Origin: Caballeronia sordidicola
GTDB lineage: Bacteria; Pseudomonadota; Gammaproteobacteria; Burkholderiales; Burkholderiaceae
DNA: 64,000 bases
Assembly: GCF_002220365.1 (NCBI RefSeq)
Contig: NZ_MTHB01000023.1
Location: 116,785 to 180,784 of the forward strand
Direction of reading: 5' to 3'
Positions 28,355 to 38,099 of this stretch are shown here, in pieces. Made by a program: the position numbers and the translations under genes. Numbering within the stretch: the first letter of the stretch is position 1; every line of letters starts with the position of its first letter. The notes beneath the pieces are model-generated. The model saw nothing but the letters and a program-made list of their open reading frames with translations, was not told where the DNA came from and made no database searches.

Positions 28355-28390
28355 AAAAAGGCGCGCCCAGACAAACGCGGAGCACGCCTT
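28355..28390 (-). terminator. Terminator/attenuator separating the rpoE operon from lepA
   Basis: On the minus strand AAGGCGTGC pairs with GCGCGCCTT (one wobble), followed by TTTTTGCTT. Plus-strand arms lie at 28358-28366 and 28382-28390. It follows the glutaredoxin-like stop by 80 bp and precedes the lepA start by 17 bp. Confidence 0.65.
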
Positions 28391-28469
28391 GAAAATGGGG
28401 GTGAAAAACTTGTCTATTTTAGCCGAAAAGGCGGGCTGACGGCGGATTTTACGGGAAAGGTCCGATTGC

Positions 28470-28742
28470 TCAGGGACTTGTGCGCGTGCTGGGAGCGCTT
28501 GCACGCGTGCTTGAAAGCGCATCCCGCACCCGCGTTTCGTCCAGCCGGTAGTGGCATAACTCCACGCCATCCAGCACGAGAACGGGCACGAGTTCGTCGT
28601 ATACCGCTTCGAGCGCGGGATCAGTGTCAACATCGATCCACTCGATAGCGACGCCGAACTCAGCCGCAATCGGCTCAAGTTCGGCGCGCAAGTCTTCGCA
28701 CAGGTGGCACCAAGCGCGCCCATACAGTTTAAGCGCGCTCAT
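28470..28742 (-). CDS. Glutaredoxin-like thiol protein (DUF836 type)
   Basis: 90 residues with a thioredoxin-fold start ALKLYGRAWCHLCEDL, in which Cys12 and Cys15 form a CHLC redox motif, and a cis-proline loop VPVLVLDG. This matches the small DUF836/glutaredoxin-like proteins that accompany mucD in Burkholderiaceae. The Ser/Thr-rich last 15 residues lie outside the fold. It starts 5 bp after mucD ends, so it belongs to the sigma-E operon, perhaps handling redox damage with the protease. Confidence 0.85.
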   Translation of the reverse strand: MSALKLYGRAWCHLCEDLRAELEPIAAEFGVAIEWIDVDTDPALEAVYDELVPVLVLDGVELCHYRLDETRVRDALSSTRASAPSTRTSP

Positions 28743-28747
28743 CGTGC

Positions 28748-30406
28748 TTATTTCTGCGCCGGCGCACGCGGGCGCAACGGCACGAACTGCGTGTTGTCGC
28801 CACGACGCACCAGCACCGCGACCATCTTGCTCGGATCGACGTTTTGCGCGACCGCGCCGAATTGCTTCGCGCTCGTGATATCCGTATCGCCAATCCGCAA
28901 GATGATGTCACCCTTCTGGAAGCCGGCACGCGCCGCCGGACCTTCCACCGCGTCCACCATCACGCCATTCGTGAGTTTCAGCGCCTTCTTCTGGTCGGCC
29001 GGAATGTCGCTCACCGCAATGCCGAGCGTGTTGCTCGCGCTCGCCTTCGGCGCCGGCGTCTTCTTGGCCTCGGTCTTCGCGACCTTGTCCGGCTGCATTT
29101 CCGCAATGGTGATCGGCAAATCGCGCGACTCACCCTTGCGCCACACGGTGATCGTCGCCTTCGTGCCCGGCTTCGTATCGCCGACCATGCGCGGCAGGTC
29201 CGTCGCCGTGGACACGTCGTGGCCGTTGTACTTCAGGATGATGTCGCCCGGCTGGATACCCGCCTTGTCGGCCGGGCCGCCCGCTTCCACACTGCTCACG
29301 AGCGCGCCCTGCGCCTTCGGAAGCCCAAGCGAGTCCGCCACTTCCTTCGTGACCTCGCCGATCGCCACAGCAATGCGGCCGCGCGTGACCTTGCCCGTCG
29401 TCTTCAATTGATCGGCGACGCGCATGGCTTCATCGATAGGAATCGCGAACGAAATCCCCATGAAGCCGCCCGTACGGCTGTAGATCTGCGAGTTGATGCC
29501 AATCACCTCGCCCGCCATGTTGATCAGCGGACCACCCGAATTGCCCGGATTCACCGCGACGTCAGTCTGGATGAAGGGCAGATAGTCGCCGGTGTCCCGT
29601 CCCTTCGCACTGACGATACCCGCCGTCACCGTATTGTCGAGCCCGAACGGCGAGCCGATTGCCAGCACCCATTCACCGACACGAACCTTGTTCGAATCGC
29701 CGATGGTAATGGCTGGCAGGCTCGTCGCCTGGATCTTGACGACCGCCACGTCCGTGCGCTCATCTACACCGACCAGCTTCGCCTTGAATTCGCGCTTGTC
29801 CGTGAGCGTGACGTAAATGGTGTCCGCGTCGTCGACCACGTGTGCATTGGTCATCACGTAACCATCGGCCGACATGATGAAGCCCGAGCCTACGCCGCTG
29901 CTCTGCTCCGAATTGTCCTGATTGTCAGGGCTGTCCTGCGGTGAGTTGCGATTGCCCTGGCTGCTGCCGTTATCGCTGCCACCCTGGTCGCCGCCTCCGC
30001 TCCCTCCGCTCCCGCCGTTGCCGCCGTTGCCGCCGTTGCCGCCGTTACCACCACCGCTTCCACCGCCACCGCGCGGCGAACCGGGCGTGCCGGGCATTGG
30101 AATGCCGAAGAAACGGCGAAAGAACTCCGACATGTCGCCGTCGTCCATACCGGGCGGCAAGCCGCGCAGATCGTTACTGCTACTGACGCGGGTTGTCGTA
30201 CGAATATTGACGACCGACGGGCCCACTTTATCGACAAGAGTGGTGAAGTCGGGCAGATTCACTCCCGGCACCGCGACCGGTGTGGCTGCAGGCGCTGGCA
30301 TCGACGAGGGCGCCGTTGCTGTTGCTGTGGCCGCGAAGGTCGCGAGCGGCAGGCATGCGGCAAACGCCGCGGCCGCGAAATAGGTGCGCAGCGAGAGATT
30401 GCTCAT
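28748..30406 (-). CDS. mucD: Periplasmic serine protease, DegP/MucD family
   Basis: Degrades or refolds damaged envelope proteins. The 552-residue protein has a signal peptide (to about residue 25), the triad His189 (TNAHVVDD), Asp219 (ERTDVAVVK) and Ser290 (NPGNSGGPL), and two PDZ domains. Residues 113-170, in the loop that controls oligomerisation in DegP, are an almost pure Gly/Asn/Ser linker. The gene follows rseB by 19 bp in a complete sigma-E operon; Pseudomonas mucD sits in the same place after mucB-mucC. Confidence 0.95.
   Translation of the reverse strand: MSNLSLRTYFAAAAFAACLPLATFAATATATAPSSMPAPAATPVAVPGVNLPDFTTLVDKVGPSVVNIRTTTRVSSSNDLRGLPPGMDDGDMSEFFRRFFGIPMPGTPGSPRGGGGSGGGNGGNGGNGGNGGSGGSGGGDQGGSDNGSSQGNRNSPQDSPDNQDNSEQSSGVGSGFIMSADGYVMTNAHVVDDADTIYVTLTDKREFKAKLVGVDERTDVAVVKIQATSLPAITIGDSNKVRVGEWVLAIGSPFGLDNTVTAGIVSAKGRDTGDYLPFIQTDVAVNPGNSGGPLINMAGEVIGINSQIYSRTGGFMGISFAIPIDEAMRVADQLKTTGKVTRGRIAVAIGEVTKEVADSLGLPKAQGALVSSVEAGGPADKAGIQPGDIILKYNGHDVSTATDLPRMVGDTKPGTKATITVWRKGESRDLPITIAEMQPDKVAKTEAKKTPAPKASASNTLGIAVSDIPADQKKALKLTNGVMVDAVEGPAARAGFQKGDIILRIGDTDITSAKQFGAVAQNVDPSKMVAVLVRRGDNTQFVPLRPRAPAQK
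30012..30047. repeat. 9-bp tandem repeat inside mucD
   Basis: Four units of CCGCCGTTG (the last CCGCCGTTA) encode Gly-Gly-Asn repeats on the minus strand within the protease loop. Copy-number change would keep the frame. Confidence 0.85.
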
Positions 30407-30425
30407 ATCGTGGTGGGCCGAGGAA

Positions 30426-31469
30426 TTACTTGGAAGGCTTGTATTCTATGGCAGAAGCAAATTGCTGCAACGTGGCCTGGGGTACTTCGCCCAGCAAGGT
30501 AATCCAGAAATCCCCGCGGCGCTTGACCAGCACGTGTGTCGCGCCGCTCTCCCCAGCACCTTCCTTGCGGGAATTTTTTTCCACGGGCTCGACGAAAATC
30601 GAGATTGCCGCGAGTCCGTCAGAGAAAACAGCCTGATCGACGGGAATCGGCGGCTGGCCCTCTTCACGCGACGCCATCGGCCGGCGCAACTCGCGAATCT
30701 CGCGGAAACCCGGCACGGCAGGTGTGATCTTCCATCCCTGCGCTTCCATATCGACCGGCTCAACCGGCGGGCGCACGACCGTCCACCCGGCTATGTTCTT
30801 GATTCCGTTCGCAATGCCGGCGCGGTCCACGGATCCGCCAATCTGTACTTGCGAGAATGAAAGCTGTTCGAGCACCTGAGCGTCGGGACCGAGCGTCTGC
30901 GCGCGCAGCAGAAGACCGGTTTTCGAGTCGGCCCAAAGCTTGTACGCAAAGCGCCAAGCATCTTTCGGATCGAGCTCGATCACCTGGCTGTCAATCCCGG
31001 CTACACGGTCCGGTCCAAGCATTTTCGGCTCATAGACCGTGAGAACCTGCTCGCTGCTGGTAGTCAGCAACGATGGGAACGCGTCCTTGTTCTGACGTTT
31101 TTCGACGACGACCAAATGCCGTTCGGGCACGAACGTATACATGTCGTCGTCGTGGCGAAGCATCCTGCGAGGCTTGCCGTCCAGGCTTTCCAGCGACTCG
31201 AACTCACCGTCGCTGCGCGCCGCCGAATGGGTAATCCGCGACGATTGCACTGTTGTCCCACGCTGGTAGACGAAGGTGCCCTCGTAGTTCTGCTGCTGTG
31301 CGGCGTCGTGAATCCGGTTGAGCAGTTCCGCAGCGGACTTGCGCGCGGCGGCGGAATCGTCGCCCTGCGCAAAAGCACTTGATGCCGCGGATAACAACGC
31401 GGCTGCACAGAACATCAACGCCGGCAACCGCCCCCAATGAGTCGTTTTCTTCAACCGCACACGTTGCAT
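30426..31469 (-). CDS. rseB: Sigma-E regulatory lipoprotein-sensing factor RseB/MucB
   Basis: A periplasmic protein that binds the anti-sigma factor and releases it when it meets mislocalised lipoproteins or LPS. The 347-residue sequence has a signal peptide ending near AFA-QGD, then the LolA-like domain beginning AELLNRIHDAAQQQNYEGTF with YQRGTTVQSSRITH, and a C-terminal cap ending TLLGEVPQATLQQFASAIEY. It starts 4 bp after rseA and is followed by mucD. Confidence 0.93.
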   Translation of the reverse strand: MQRVRLKKTTHWGRLPALMFCAAALLSAASSAFAQGDDSAAARKSAAELLNRIHDAAQQQNYEGTFVYQRGTTVQSSRITHSAARSDGEFESLESLDGKPRRMLRHDDDMYTFVPERHLVVVEKRQNKDAFPSLLTTSSEQVLTVYEPKMLGPDRVAGIDSQVIELDPKDAWRFAYKLWADSKTGLLLRAQTLGPDAQVLEQLSFSQVQIGGSVDRAGIANGIKNIAGWTVVRPPVEPVDMEAQGWKITPAVPGFREIRELRRPMASREEGQPPIPVDQAVFSDGLAAISIFVEPVEKNSRKEGAGESGATHVLVKRRGDFWITLLGEVPQATLQQFASAIEYKPSK

Positions 31470-31472
31470 CAG

Positions 31473-32102
31473 TTATTGGCCTTGGCTGGTAGCCGCAGTG
31501 CGAATCAAAGGCATCGAGCCCGGCATGACGGGCTGTTGGGAGAATTGCTGATGCGCTTCGAGATACTGGTCCAGGCTTGCGTCGCGAATGATGTTCGCTT
31601 CGACAACCGGTGAACGCGTGCTGGCGGCAGGCATGGAAGCCATGGCCACGCGCTGCACATGATCCGACGACAAGGACGCCATCTGGCCGCCGTTGTGGCC
31701 GTCCACGCCCTGCAATTGCGGCACGACGATCCACGTGAGCGTGGCTGCGGCAGCCGCGACGGCAAAAGCCGGCATGACGCGACGGCGGAACAGATTCGAA
31801 CGAACGCGTTGCGCTGCGACCGCTGGAATGGCCGCAGGCGCAAATACATGCGCTTCGGCCTCGAAGCGCGCCGAAAACGCGTTCATGAATGCGCTGCTGG
31901 CTGCAGGACTCGCCGCGAGATCGTCGGAACGCAGGGCGTCGCCGATCAAGTGGAAATCCGACCACGCCGCGCGATCCTTCTGCGTAAACCCGGAAAGAAA
32001 CTGACTGATGTCGCCCGAACCGTCGAACGATTCACCGTCGACAAAAGCGGACAGACGCTCGCCGCGCGAGCTAGCTTGCGATTGCACCGAAACCGACCCC
32101 AT
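31473..32102 (-). CDS. rseA: Anti-sigma-E factor RseA/MucA
   Basis: Holds sigma-E at the membrane until proteolysis. From the chosen start the protein has 209 residues: a cytoplasmic sigma-binding domain (RGERLSAFVDGES through FHLIGDALRSDDL), one membrane segment (AFAVAAAAATLTWIVV) and a periplasmic tail. The start at 32102 is chosen because GGGAG precedes it by 5 nt; an ATG at 32114 is 4 codons upstream with a poorer site, and a longer frame into rpoE is rejected. It lies between rpoE and rseB. Confidence 0.92.
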   Translation of the reverse strand: MGSVSVQSQASSRGERLSAFVDGESFDGSGDISQFLSGFTQKDRAAWSDFHLIGDALRSDDLAASPAASSAFMNAFSARFEAEAHVFAPAAIPAVAAQRVRSNLFRRRVMPAFAVAAAAATLTWIVVPQLQGVDGHNGGQMASLSSDHVQRVAMASMPAASTRSPVVEANIIRDASLDQYLEAHQQFSQQPVMPGSMPLIRTAATSQGQ

Positions 32103-32182
32103 GATGCTCCCCATCTTGACTGCACCCCGTAGTGACACTACCTGACTCAGATACCGCGTCCCTGCCCCGCGCACCCTCGCTG

Positions 32183-32782
32183 TTACCAGCGCTTGCCTTC
32201 GGGAGTGTCCAGCAACGGACGCAATTTTGCCGCAATGGCTTCGCGAGCACGAAAAATTCTTGATCTGACGGTCCCAATAGGGCAATTCATCATTTCGGCA
32301 ATTTCTTCGTAGCTCAGACCTTCAATCTCACGAAGAGTAATGGCGGTGCGCAGTTCTTCCGGTAAAACCGCCATTGCAGCATTGACCGTCTGTGCGATCT
32401 GCTTGCTCATCAACATCGACTCAGGCGTGTTGATATCCCTTAGTTGGTCTGCGTCGGAGAAAGTTTCCGCTTCTTCTGCATCAGCTTCGGTAGAAGTTGG
32501 AGCACGCCGGCTCTGAGTGGCAAGGTAGTTCTTCGCGGTGTTCACCGCAATCCGGTAAAGCCACGTATAAAACGCCGATTCTCCGCGAAATTGCGGCAAC
32601 GCGCGATAAGCCTTGATGAAGGCGTCCTGCGCGACGTCCTCGACCTCGGCAGGATCCCGCACGAGACGCGAGATAAGCCGGATGATTTTGCGCTGATATT
32701 TGGCGACCAGTAGCTCGAACGCTGCTTTATCGCCCTTTTGCACGCGTTCGACCAGTACCTGATCGATTTCTTTTTCGCTCAC
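32183..32782 (-). CDS. rpoE: RNA polymerase sigma factor RpoE (AlgU-type)
   Basis: Envelope-stress sigma factor of the ECF group. The 199-residue protein has region 2 with DVAQDAFIKAYRALPQFRGE and FYTWLYRIAVNTAKNY, an acidic linker, and region 4 with TLREIEGLSYEEIAEMMNCP and the GTVRSRIFRAREAI DNA-binding helix. It starts with GTG at 32782. The operon rpoE-rseA-rseB-mucD-glutaredoxin follows it, so sigma-E controls its own inhibitors. I could not identify the auto-regulated promoter by eye in the 93 bp upstream. Confidence 0.96.
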   Translation of the reverse strand: MSEKEIDQVLVERVQKGDKAAFELLVAKYQRKIIRLISRLVRDPAEVEDVAQDAFIKAYRALPQFRGESAFYTWLYRIAVNTAKNYLATQSRRAPTSTEADAEEAETFSDADQLRDINTPESMLMSKQIAQTVNAAMAVLPEELRTAITLREIEGLSYEEIAEMMNCPIGTVRSRIFRAREAIAAKLRPLLDTPEGKRW

Positions 32783-32875
32783 CTGGGAAATCCGTTATTT
32801 GGGGGTGCTACGCGGACGGCTATTGTAGCGTTACGCCGCCGGAACACGCCCGATGCTGACCGGCGGTTACACGCG

Positions 32876-33370
32876 TTACAGATGTTCCTGGGCGCAACGC
32901 CGGGCGCGTACAGCCAGTTCGCGGAACGCGCAGGCATTGGCGAGCGCGTCGGCGGCCACCAGAAACGATGCGAGGCGGCCTTCCGCCGAGACCAGCATGA
33001 GGGCAAGCAAGCGGTCGCTCCACTGGGCGCAACCTGTAATACGCCGGTATTGCGCGTTCCCCGCGCGATCCCACGTGGTCAAACCATCTTGTCCGATCTC
33101 GAACGCGATGGGTCGGCGCCGCTCGGCGCCCCAGGCCGCAGTGGCCAGCGCGGCAGTTACGGTCAAAGCCGCTATGCATCCGCTGGACAGCCCGGCGTAA
33201 GCCGCCACGCAGTGGAATACGGACCCCGCCGCTACCGCCACGAATGCTGCGGTAGCACCCCACAGGAACCGTGAGGGACGGAGTATATGCCGGCGCGGGG
33301 AATCGGCGGGCAAGTCGGCTGCGAGCAAATCCGCCGACACCTGCGGCAACAGAATGTGCGCGCTTGTCAT
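32876..33370 (-). CDS. Small membrane protein, YgfX/CptA-like
   Basis: 164 residues starting MTSAHILLPQ. Two adjacent hydrophobic helices (about 32-72) sit near the N-terminus, followed by a soluble domain of about 90 residues (IAFEIGQDGLTTWDRAG...). That plan resembles the YgfX (CptA) family; I could not confirm it by alignment. It lies between rpoE and fabF, 46 bp after fabF, the position of a conserved hypothetical gene in related genomes. The frame could extend 13 codons upstream to 33409. Confidence 0.65.
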   Translation of the reverse strand: MTSAHILLPQVSADLLAADLPADSPRRHILRPSRFLWGATAAFVAVAAGSVFHCVAAYAGLSSGCIAALTVTAALATAAWGAERRRPIAFEIGQDGLTTWDRAGNAQYRRITGCAQWSDRLLALMLVSAEGRLASFLVAADALANACAFRELAVRARRCAQEHL

Positions 33371-33416
33371 TCGTCCGTTCCAGCAACGATCAGGCGCACG
33401 CCGCTGCACACGCCGC

Positions 33417-34655
33417 TCAATGCTTCTTGAAAACGAGCGTGCCGTTCGTGCCGCCGAAACCGAACGAGTTCTTCAGCGCCACGTCGATCTTCATTTTCCG
33501 CGCTTCGTTCGCGCAGTAGTCCAGGTCGCAAGCCGGGTCCTGGTTGAAGATGTTCATGGTGGGCGGCGAGATCTGGTGGTGCAGTGCCAGCACAGTGAAG
33601 ACCGATTCCAGTCCGCCGGCGCCACCGAGCAGATGGCCCGTCATCGACTTGGTGGAATTCACCACGATCTTCTTCGCGTGGTCGCCGAAGGCATTCTTGA
33701 TACCGATGGTCTCGGCCAGATCACCGAGCTGCGTGGATGTGCCATGCGCGTTCAGGTAGTGCACTTCGTCCGCATTGACCTGGGCGTTCTTCAACGCATT
33801 GCGCATGCTGCGGCGCGCGCCGTCGCCGTCTTCCGGCGGTGCGGTCATGTGATACGCGTCGCCGCTCATGCCGTAGCCGCTGACTTCGGCGTAGATCTTC
33901 GCGCCGCGTGCCTTCGCGTGTTCGTATTCTTCGAGCACCATCACGCCGGCGCCTTCGCCCAGTACAAACCCGTCCCGATCCTTGTCCCACGGACGGCTGG
34001 CGGTCGCCGGGTCGTCATTGCGTTGCGACAATGCGCGCGCCGCCGCGAAGCCGCCGACACCCAATGGCGATACGGTCGCTTCAGAGCCGCCGCAAATCAT
34101 GACGTCGGCGTCGCCGTATTCGATCAGCCGCGAGCCTTCGCCGATGCAATGCAGCCCCGTCGTACAGGCAGTCACGATGGCGAGATTCGGTCCTTTCAAA
34201 CCGAAGCGGATGGAAAGATGGCCGGAGATCATGTTGATGATCGACGCCGGTACGAAGAACGGCGAAATCCGGCGCGGGCCGCGATTCAGCAATTCCGTTT
34301 GCGTGACTTCGATCATCGGCAAGCCGCCGATGCCCGAGCCGACCACGACACCCACGCGCTCCGAGTTTTCCTCGGTGATTTCCAGCCCGCTGTCCTGCAT
34401 GGCCTGCACGCCGGCCGCGATACCGTAATGGATAAAGGTATCCATGTGGCGCGCTTCCTTGGCCGGCATATAGTCTTCGACATTGAAGCCTTTGACTTCG
34501 CCGGCAAAGCGCGTGGAGAAGTTCGTGGCATCGAACTTCGTGATCTCGGCAATGCCCGACTTGCCAGCGACCAGATTGGCCCAGCCGTCGGCAACGGTAT
34601 TGCCAACAGGCGAAATCAGCCCAAGGCCTGTAACAACAACACGACGACGGCTCAC
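33417..34655 (-). CDS. fabF: 3-oxoacyl-ACP synthase II
   Basis: Condenses malonyl-ACP with long acyl-ACPs in fatty acid elongation. The 412-residue protein has the Cys-His-His triad: Cys in TACTTGLHC, His in [11 protein letters not shown], and His in [13 protein letters not shown]. The N-terminus [17 protein letters not shown] is typical. A hairpin with U-tract separates it from acpP, which probably lets acpP be made in excess. Confidence 0.97.
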   Translation of the reverse strand: MSRRRVVVTGLGLISPVGNTVADGWANLVAGKSGIAEITKFDATNFSTRFAGEVKGFNVEDYMPAKEARHMDTFIHYGIAAGVQAMQDSGLEITEENSERVGVVVGSGIGGLPMIEVTQTELLNRGPRRISPFFVPASIINMISGHLSIRFGLKGPNLAIVTACTTGLHCIGEGSRLIEYGDADVMICGGSEATVSPLGVGGFAAARALSQRNDDPATASRPWDKDRDGFVLGEGAGVMVLEEYEHAKARGAKIYAEVSGYGMSGDAYHMTAPPEDGDGARRSMRNALKNAQVNADEVHYLNAHGTSTQLGDLAETIGIKNAFGDHAKKIVVNSTKSMTGHLLGGAGGLESVFTVLALHHQISPPTMNIFNQDPACDLDYCANEARKMKIDVALKNSFGFGGTNGTLVFKKH

Positions 34656-34680
34656 GGTAACCCCTTATCCATAAATGACA

Positions 34681-34732
34681 AAAAGCAAAAGCCACAAGAT
34701 TCACAGGAAATTGCCCTGTGAGCCCTGTGGCT
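34681..34732 (-). terminator. Attenuator between acpP and fabF
   Basis: On the minus strand an interrupted stem (AGCCACA with TGTGGCT, inner TCACAGG with CCTGTGA, 7-nt loop) is followed by TTTGCTTTTTG. Plus-strand arms span 34690-34732. It lies downstream of acpP and upstream of fabF, so it would lower fabF relative to acpP. Confidence 0.75.
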
Positions 34733-34801
34733 GTTAAATCGGTTCGAATCGCGACAGAGCGTCAACCCCGAATAGCGTAGAAGCAGCTTGCGCGTCGGGC
34801 T

Positions 34802-35041
34802 TTAGGCCTTGACGTTGGCGCGAGCGTAGTCGATTGCTTGCTGAACCGTCGTGATCTTCTCGGCTTCTTCGTCAGGAATTTCCATGCCGAATTCGTCTTC
34901 GAGAGCCATCACGAGTTCGACGGTGTCGAGCGAGTCAGCGCCCAGATCGTTGACGAACGAAGCTTCGTTCTTGATTTCGGCTTCGGCGACGCCCAGTTGT
35001 TCGGCGACGATCTTCTTCACGCGCTGTTCGATATTGTCCAT
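34802..35041 (-). CDS. acpP: Acyl carrier protein
   Basis: Carries growing acyl chains on a phosphopantetheine arm. The 79-residue acidic protein has the attachment Ser37 in [11 protein letters not shown] strong ribosome binding site (CGGAGGG) lies 5-6 nt before the ATG, in keeping with its abundance. A 262-bp gap to fabG gives room for its own promoter; I note a TAAAAT -10-like box about 45 nt upstream of the start but no matching -35. Confidence 0.98.
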
Positions 35042-35303
35042 GCAGCCCTCCGAGGGAAATGTAGTTCAAAAACACAAGTGCGCGCATTTTATCAGGTTTG
35101 TACCCGTAAATACCCACGCACGGAATCAGCTTTGTTTGGCGCGTGACATGCCTTTGATGCCCGTCACGCCCTTTTCTGCGCACTCTCCTGCGCCCTTTCC
35201 CGCTTACCACTTCTGACAGCAAATTTCCCGCCTCGCGCACCGTGCTTCAAATCAGCACTTTGCGCACCCGCGCCCCAAGGCGCGGATATTAACGAAATGC
35301 CTG

Positions 35304-36044
35304 TCACATGTACATGCCGCCGTTCACGTGAAGCGTCGTGCCCGTGATGTACCCCGCGTGGCGGGAAGCCAGGAAAGCCACAGCATGAGCGATATCTTCC
35401 GGGCTGCCCAGTCGGCCGAGTGGTATCTGTGCTGTGAGCGCCGCGCGCTGCGCTTCCGGCAAGACCTTGGTCATGTCGGTATCGATAAAACCCGGCGCAA
35501 TGCAGTTCACCGTGATCCCGCGGCTGCCGATTTCACGCGCCAGCGCCCGCGTCATGCCCGCCACGCCAGCCTTGGCAGCCGCGTAGTTAGCCTGGCCCGG
35601 GTTGCCCGACGAAGCCACCACCGACGTGATGTTGATGATCCGTCCGCCACGCGCTTTCATCATCGGGCGCAGCACTGCGCGCGAGAGACGGAAAACGGCG
35701 CGCAGGTTGGTGTCGATGACGGCGTCGAACTCGTCGTCCTTCATGCGCATCGCCAACTGATCTTTCGTGATCCCGGCGTTGTTCACCAGCACGTCGAGGC
35801 CGCCGAATTCCTTGACCACGCCGTCGATAAACGCTTCGCTCGCGGCCGCATCAGTCACGTTCAGCACGGCGCCACGGCTTTGTCCGCCAAACTCTTTCAA
35901 CGCTTCGGTAATGCCTTCTGCGCCGCTTTCGCTGGTCGCCGTACCAATCACGGTCGCGCCCTGACGTGCGAGTTCGACTGCGATCGACCGGCCGATCCCT
36001 CGCGACGCACCCGTCACGACCACTATGTGCTTGTCCAGAATCAT
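35304..36044 (-). CDS. fabG: 3-oxoacyl-ACP reductase
   Basis: NADPH-dependent reduction of beta-ketoacyl-ACP. The 246-residue short-chain dehydrogenase shows TGASRGIGRSIAVEL (cofactor loop), NNAG, and the Ser-Tyr-Lys catalytic set in NITSVVAS and NYAAAKAG. It lies between fabD and acpP, 46 bp after fabD. Confidence 0.97.
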   Translation of the reverse strand: MILDKHIVVVTGASRGIGRSIAVELARQGATVIGTATSESGAEGITEALKEFGGQSRGAVLNVTDAAASEAFIDGVVKEFGGLDVLVNNAGITKDQLAMRMKDDEFDAVIDTNLRAVFRLSRAVLRPMMKARGGRIINITSVVASSGNPGQANYAAAKAGVAGMTRALAREIGSRGITVNCIAPGFIDTDMTKVLPEAQRAALTAQIPLGRLGSPEDIAHAVAFLASRHAGYITGTTLHVNGGMYM

Positions 36045-36090
36045 CTTTCGTCCGTTCCTTGTCTTGGCTTAACTGCTTTGGCCTGTCTGG

Positions 36091-37032
36091 CTAACGAATT
36101 CGGCCGGCGAGCAGCTTGCGGGTTTCTTCGAGCGAAGCCGGATCGAAGACAGACGCGCCGATCAGCGTACCGTCGATCCGCTTCGTCAACCCGTTCAGCA
36201 CCTTGCCCGGACCGCATTCGATCACGTGCGTGAACCCTTCGTGCGCCATCTTCTGCACGACTTCGACCCAGCGCACGGGACCCGCGGCCTGGCGCACGAG
36301 CGCGTCCTTGATGGCAGCCGGTTCGGCGACGCTCGCGACATCGATGTTATTGATCAGCGGAATCTGCGGCACGCTGATATCGACGCTCGCCAGGTACTCG
36401 CGCAACTGGTCCGACGCCGGCTTGAGCAGCGACGAATGGAACGGCGCCGATACCGGCAGCGGCAATGCGCGTTTCGCGCCCTTGGCCTTCGCGATTTCGC
36501 AGGCTTTTTCAACGCCTGCCTTGGCGCCGGCGATCACCACTTGAGACGGTGCGTTGAAGTTCACCGCTTCCACGATCCCCGCCGCCGATGCTTCGGTGCA
36601 GACGGCGCGCACCGCGTCGTCGTCGAGACCAAGAATGGCGGCCATGCCACCAACGCCCACCGGCACGGCGCTCTGCATGGCTTGCGCGCGAAACCGCACG
36701 AGCGGCACAGCGGCGGAAAAGGGCAGCGCACCGGCGACAACCAGCGCCGTATATTCGCCCAGGCTATGGCCCGCGACGATCGCAGGCTTGAGCCCGGTCT
36801 CCTTTTCCCACACGCGATAAATCGCGTACGCGGCCGTCAGCATCACGGGTTGCGTGTTCGTGGTGAGACCCAGTTCTTCCACCGGGCCTTCTGCGATCAG
36901 CTTGCCCAGATCCTGGCCGAGCGCATCGGATGCCTGTTGCACGGTTTCGCGCACCACGGCGTGATCGGCGAATGCATTGAGCATGCCGACCGACTGGGAA
37001 CCTTGTCCCGGAAAAACGAACGCGAATTTCAT
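36091..37032 (-). CDS. fabD: Malonyl-CoA:ACP transacylase
   Basis: Loads malonyl groups onto ACP. The 313-residue protein begins KFAFVFPGQGSQSVGM and has nucleophile Ser90 in AGHSLGEY; the C-terminal VIECGPGKVLNGL motif is present. The start at 37032 is set by the conserved N-terminus; the frame runs 35 codons further up into the intergenic region. Confidence 0.97.
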   Translation of the reverse strand: MKFAFVFPGQGSQSVGMLNAFADHAVVRETVQQASDALGQDLGKLIAEGPVEELGLTTNTQPVMLTAAYAIYRVWEKETGLKPAIVAGHSLGEYTALVVAGALPFSAAVPLVRFRAQAMQSAVPVGVGGMAAILGLDDDAVRAVCTEASAAGIVEAVNFNAPSQVVIAGAKAGVEKACEIAKAKGAKRALPLPVSAPFHSSLLKPASDQLREYLASVDISVPQIPLINNIDVASVAEPAAIKDALVRQAAGPVRWVEVVQKMAHEGFTHVIECGPGKVLNGLTKRIDGTLIGASVFDPASLEETRKLLAGRIR

Positions 37033-37109
37033 GAGGTCTTTGCTCGATTGGATTGTCGAATGACTGACGTGGCGTGACGAAGGGGGAGTCGTATCCGCTT
37101 GATAACCGC

Positions 37110-38099
37110 TTAATAGCGGATAACCGACGCGCCCCACGTGAAGCCGCCGCCCACCCCTTCGATCAGCACATGCTGGCCGCGCTTGATACGGCCGTCACGC
37201 ACGGCGACGTCGAATGCGAGCGGAATGGATGCCGCCGACGTATTGCCATGCTCGCCAACGGTCACGACCATGCGCTCGAGCGGCACATGCAACTTGCGCG
37301 CGGTGCTCTCCATGATGCGGATATTGGCCTGATGCGGAATGAGCCAGTCGATGTCGCTCGCGCTCAGTTGCGCCTTCTCGAGCGCCTCGACGGCCACTTT
37401 TTCCAGCACCTTCACCGCCAGCTTGAACACAGCCTGACCGTCCATGTGCAGGAACGCGCTGCCTTCGATCACACCCTTGTTCACATTGCCCGGCGTGCAC
37501 AAGATGTTCGCGTGGCTGCCGTCGGCGTGAAGCGCGCTGGACAGTACGCCGGGTTCGTCAGAAGCTTGCAGGATCACTGCGCCCGCGCCGTCGCCAAACA
37601 ATACGCACGTGGTGCGGTCGTTGAAATCGAGAATGCGCGAGAAGGTTTCGGCACCAACGACCAGCGCCGTGCGATTTGAGCCGCCGCGGATTAGGCTGTC
37701 GGCCATTGCTACTGCGTAAGCGAAGCCCGAGCAGACGGCCTGGATATCAAACGCGGCGCCGCCGTTCTTGATGCCGAGCTTGTTTTGCAACAGGCAAGCT
37801 GTGCTGGGGAAGACGAAGTCAGGCGTGGACGTGGCAACAATGATCAGATCGATCGATTGCGGATCAATATCCGCAGCCTCGATCGCATGACGCGAAGCCT
37901 GCAAGGCGAGTTCGCTGGTCGTCTGATCAGGAGCGGCGAAATGACGTGCATGAATACCGGTGCGGGCGACGATCCACTCATCGCTCGTTTCGACACCCTG
38001 TTTTGCCAGGCGCTCGGCCAGATCCTGGTTCGTGACACGATCCGGCGGCAAATAACTGCCCGTTCCGATGACGCGAGAATAGAGATTCGATTGAGCCAT
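37110..38099 (-). CDS. fabH: 3-oxoacyl-ACP synthase III
   Basis: Starts fatty acid synthesis by condensing acetyl-CoA with malonyl-ACP. The 329-residue thiolase-fold protein has Cys123 in [11 protein letters not shown], His in [10 protein letters not shown] and Asn in [12 protein letters not shown]. Its ATG shares a base with the plsX stop (TAATG), so the two are translationally coupled. Confidence 0.97.
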   Translation of the reverse strand: MAQSNLYSRVIGTGSYLPPDRVTNQDLAERLAKQGVETSDEWIVARTGIHARHFAAPDQTTSELALQASRHAIEAADIDPQSIDLIIVATSTPDFVFPSTACLLQNKLGIKNGGAAFDIQAVCSGFAYAVAMADSLIRGGSNRTALVVGAETFSRILDFNDRTTCVLFGDGAGAVILQASDEPGVLSSALHADGSHANILCTPGNVNKGVIEGSAFLHMDGQAVFKLAVKVLEKVAVEALEKAQLSASDIDWLIPHQANIRIMESTARKLHVPLERMVVTVGEHGNTSAASIPLAFDVAVRDGRIKRGQHVLIEGVGGGFTWGASVIRY

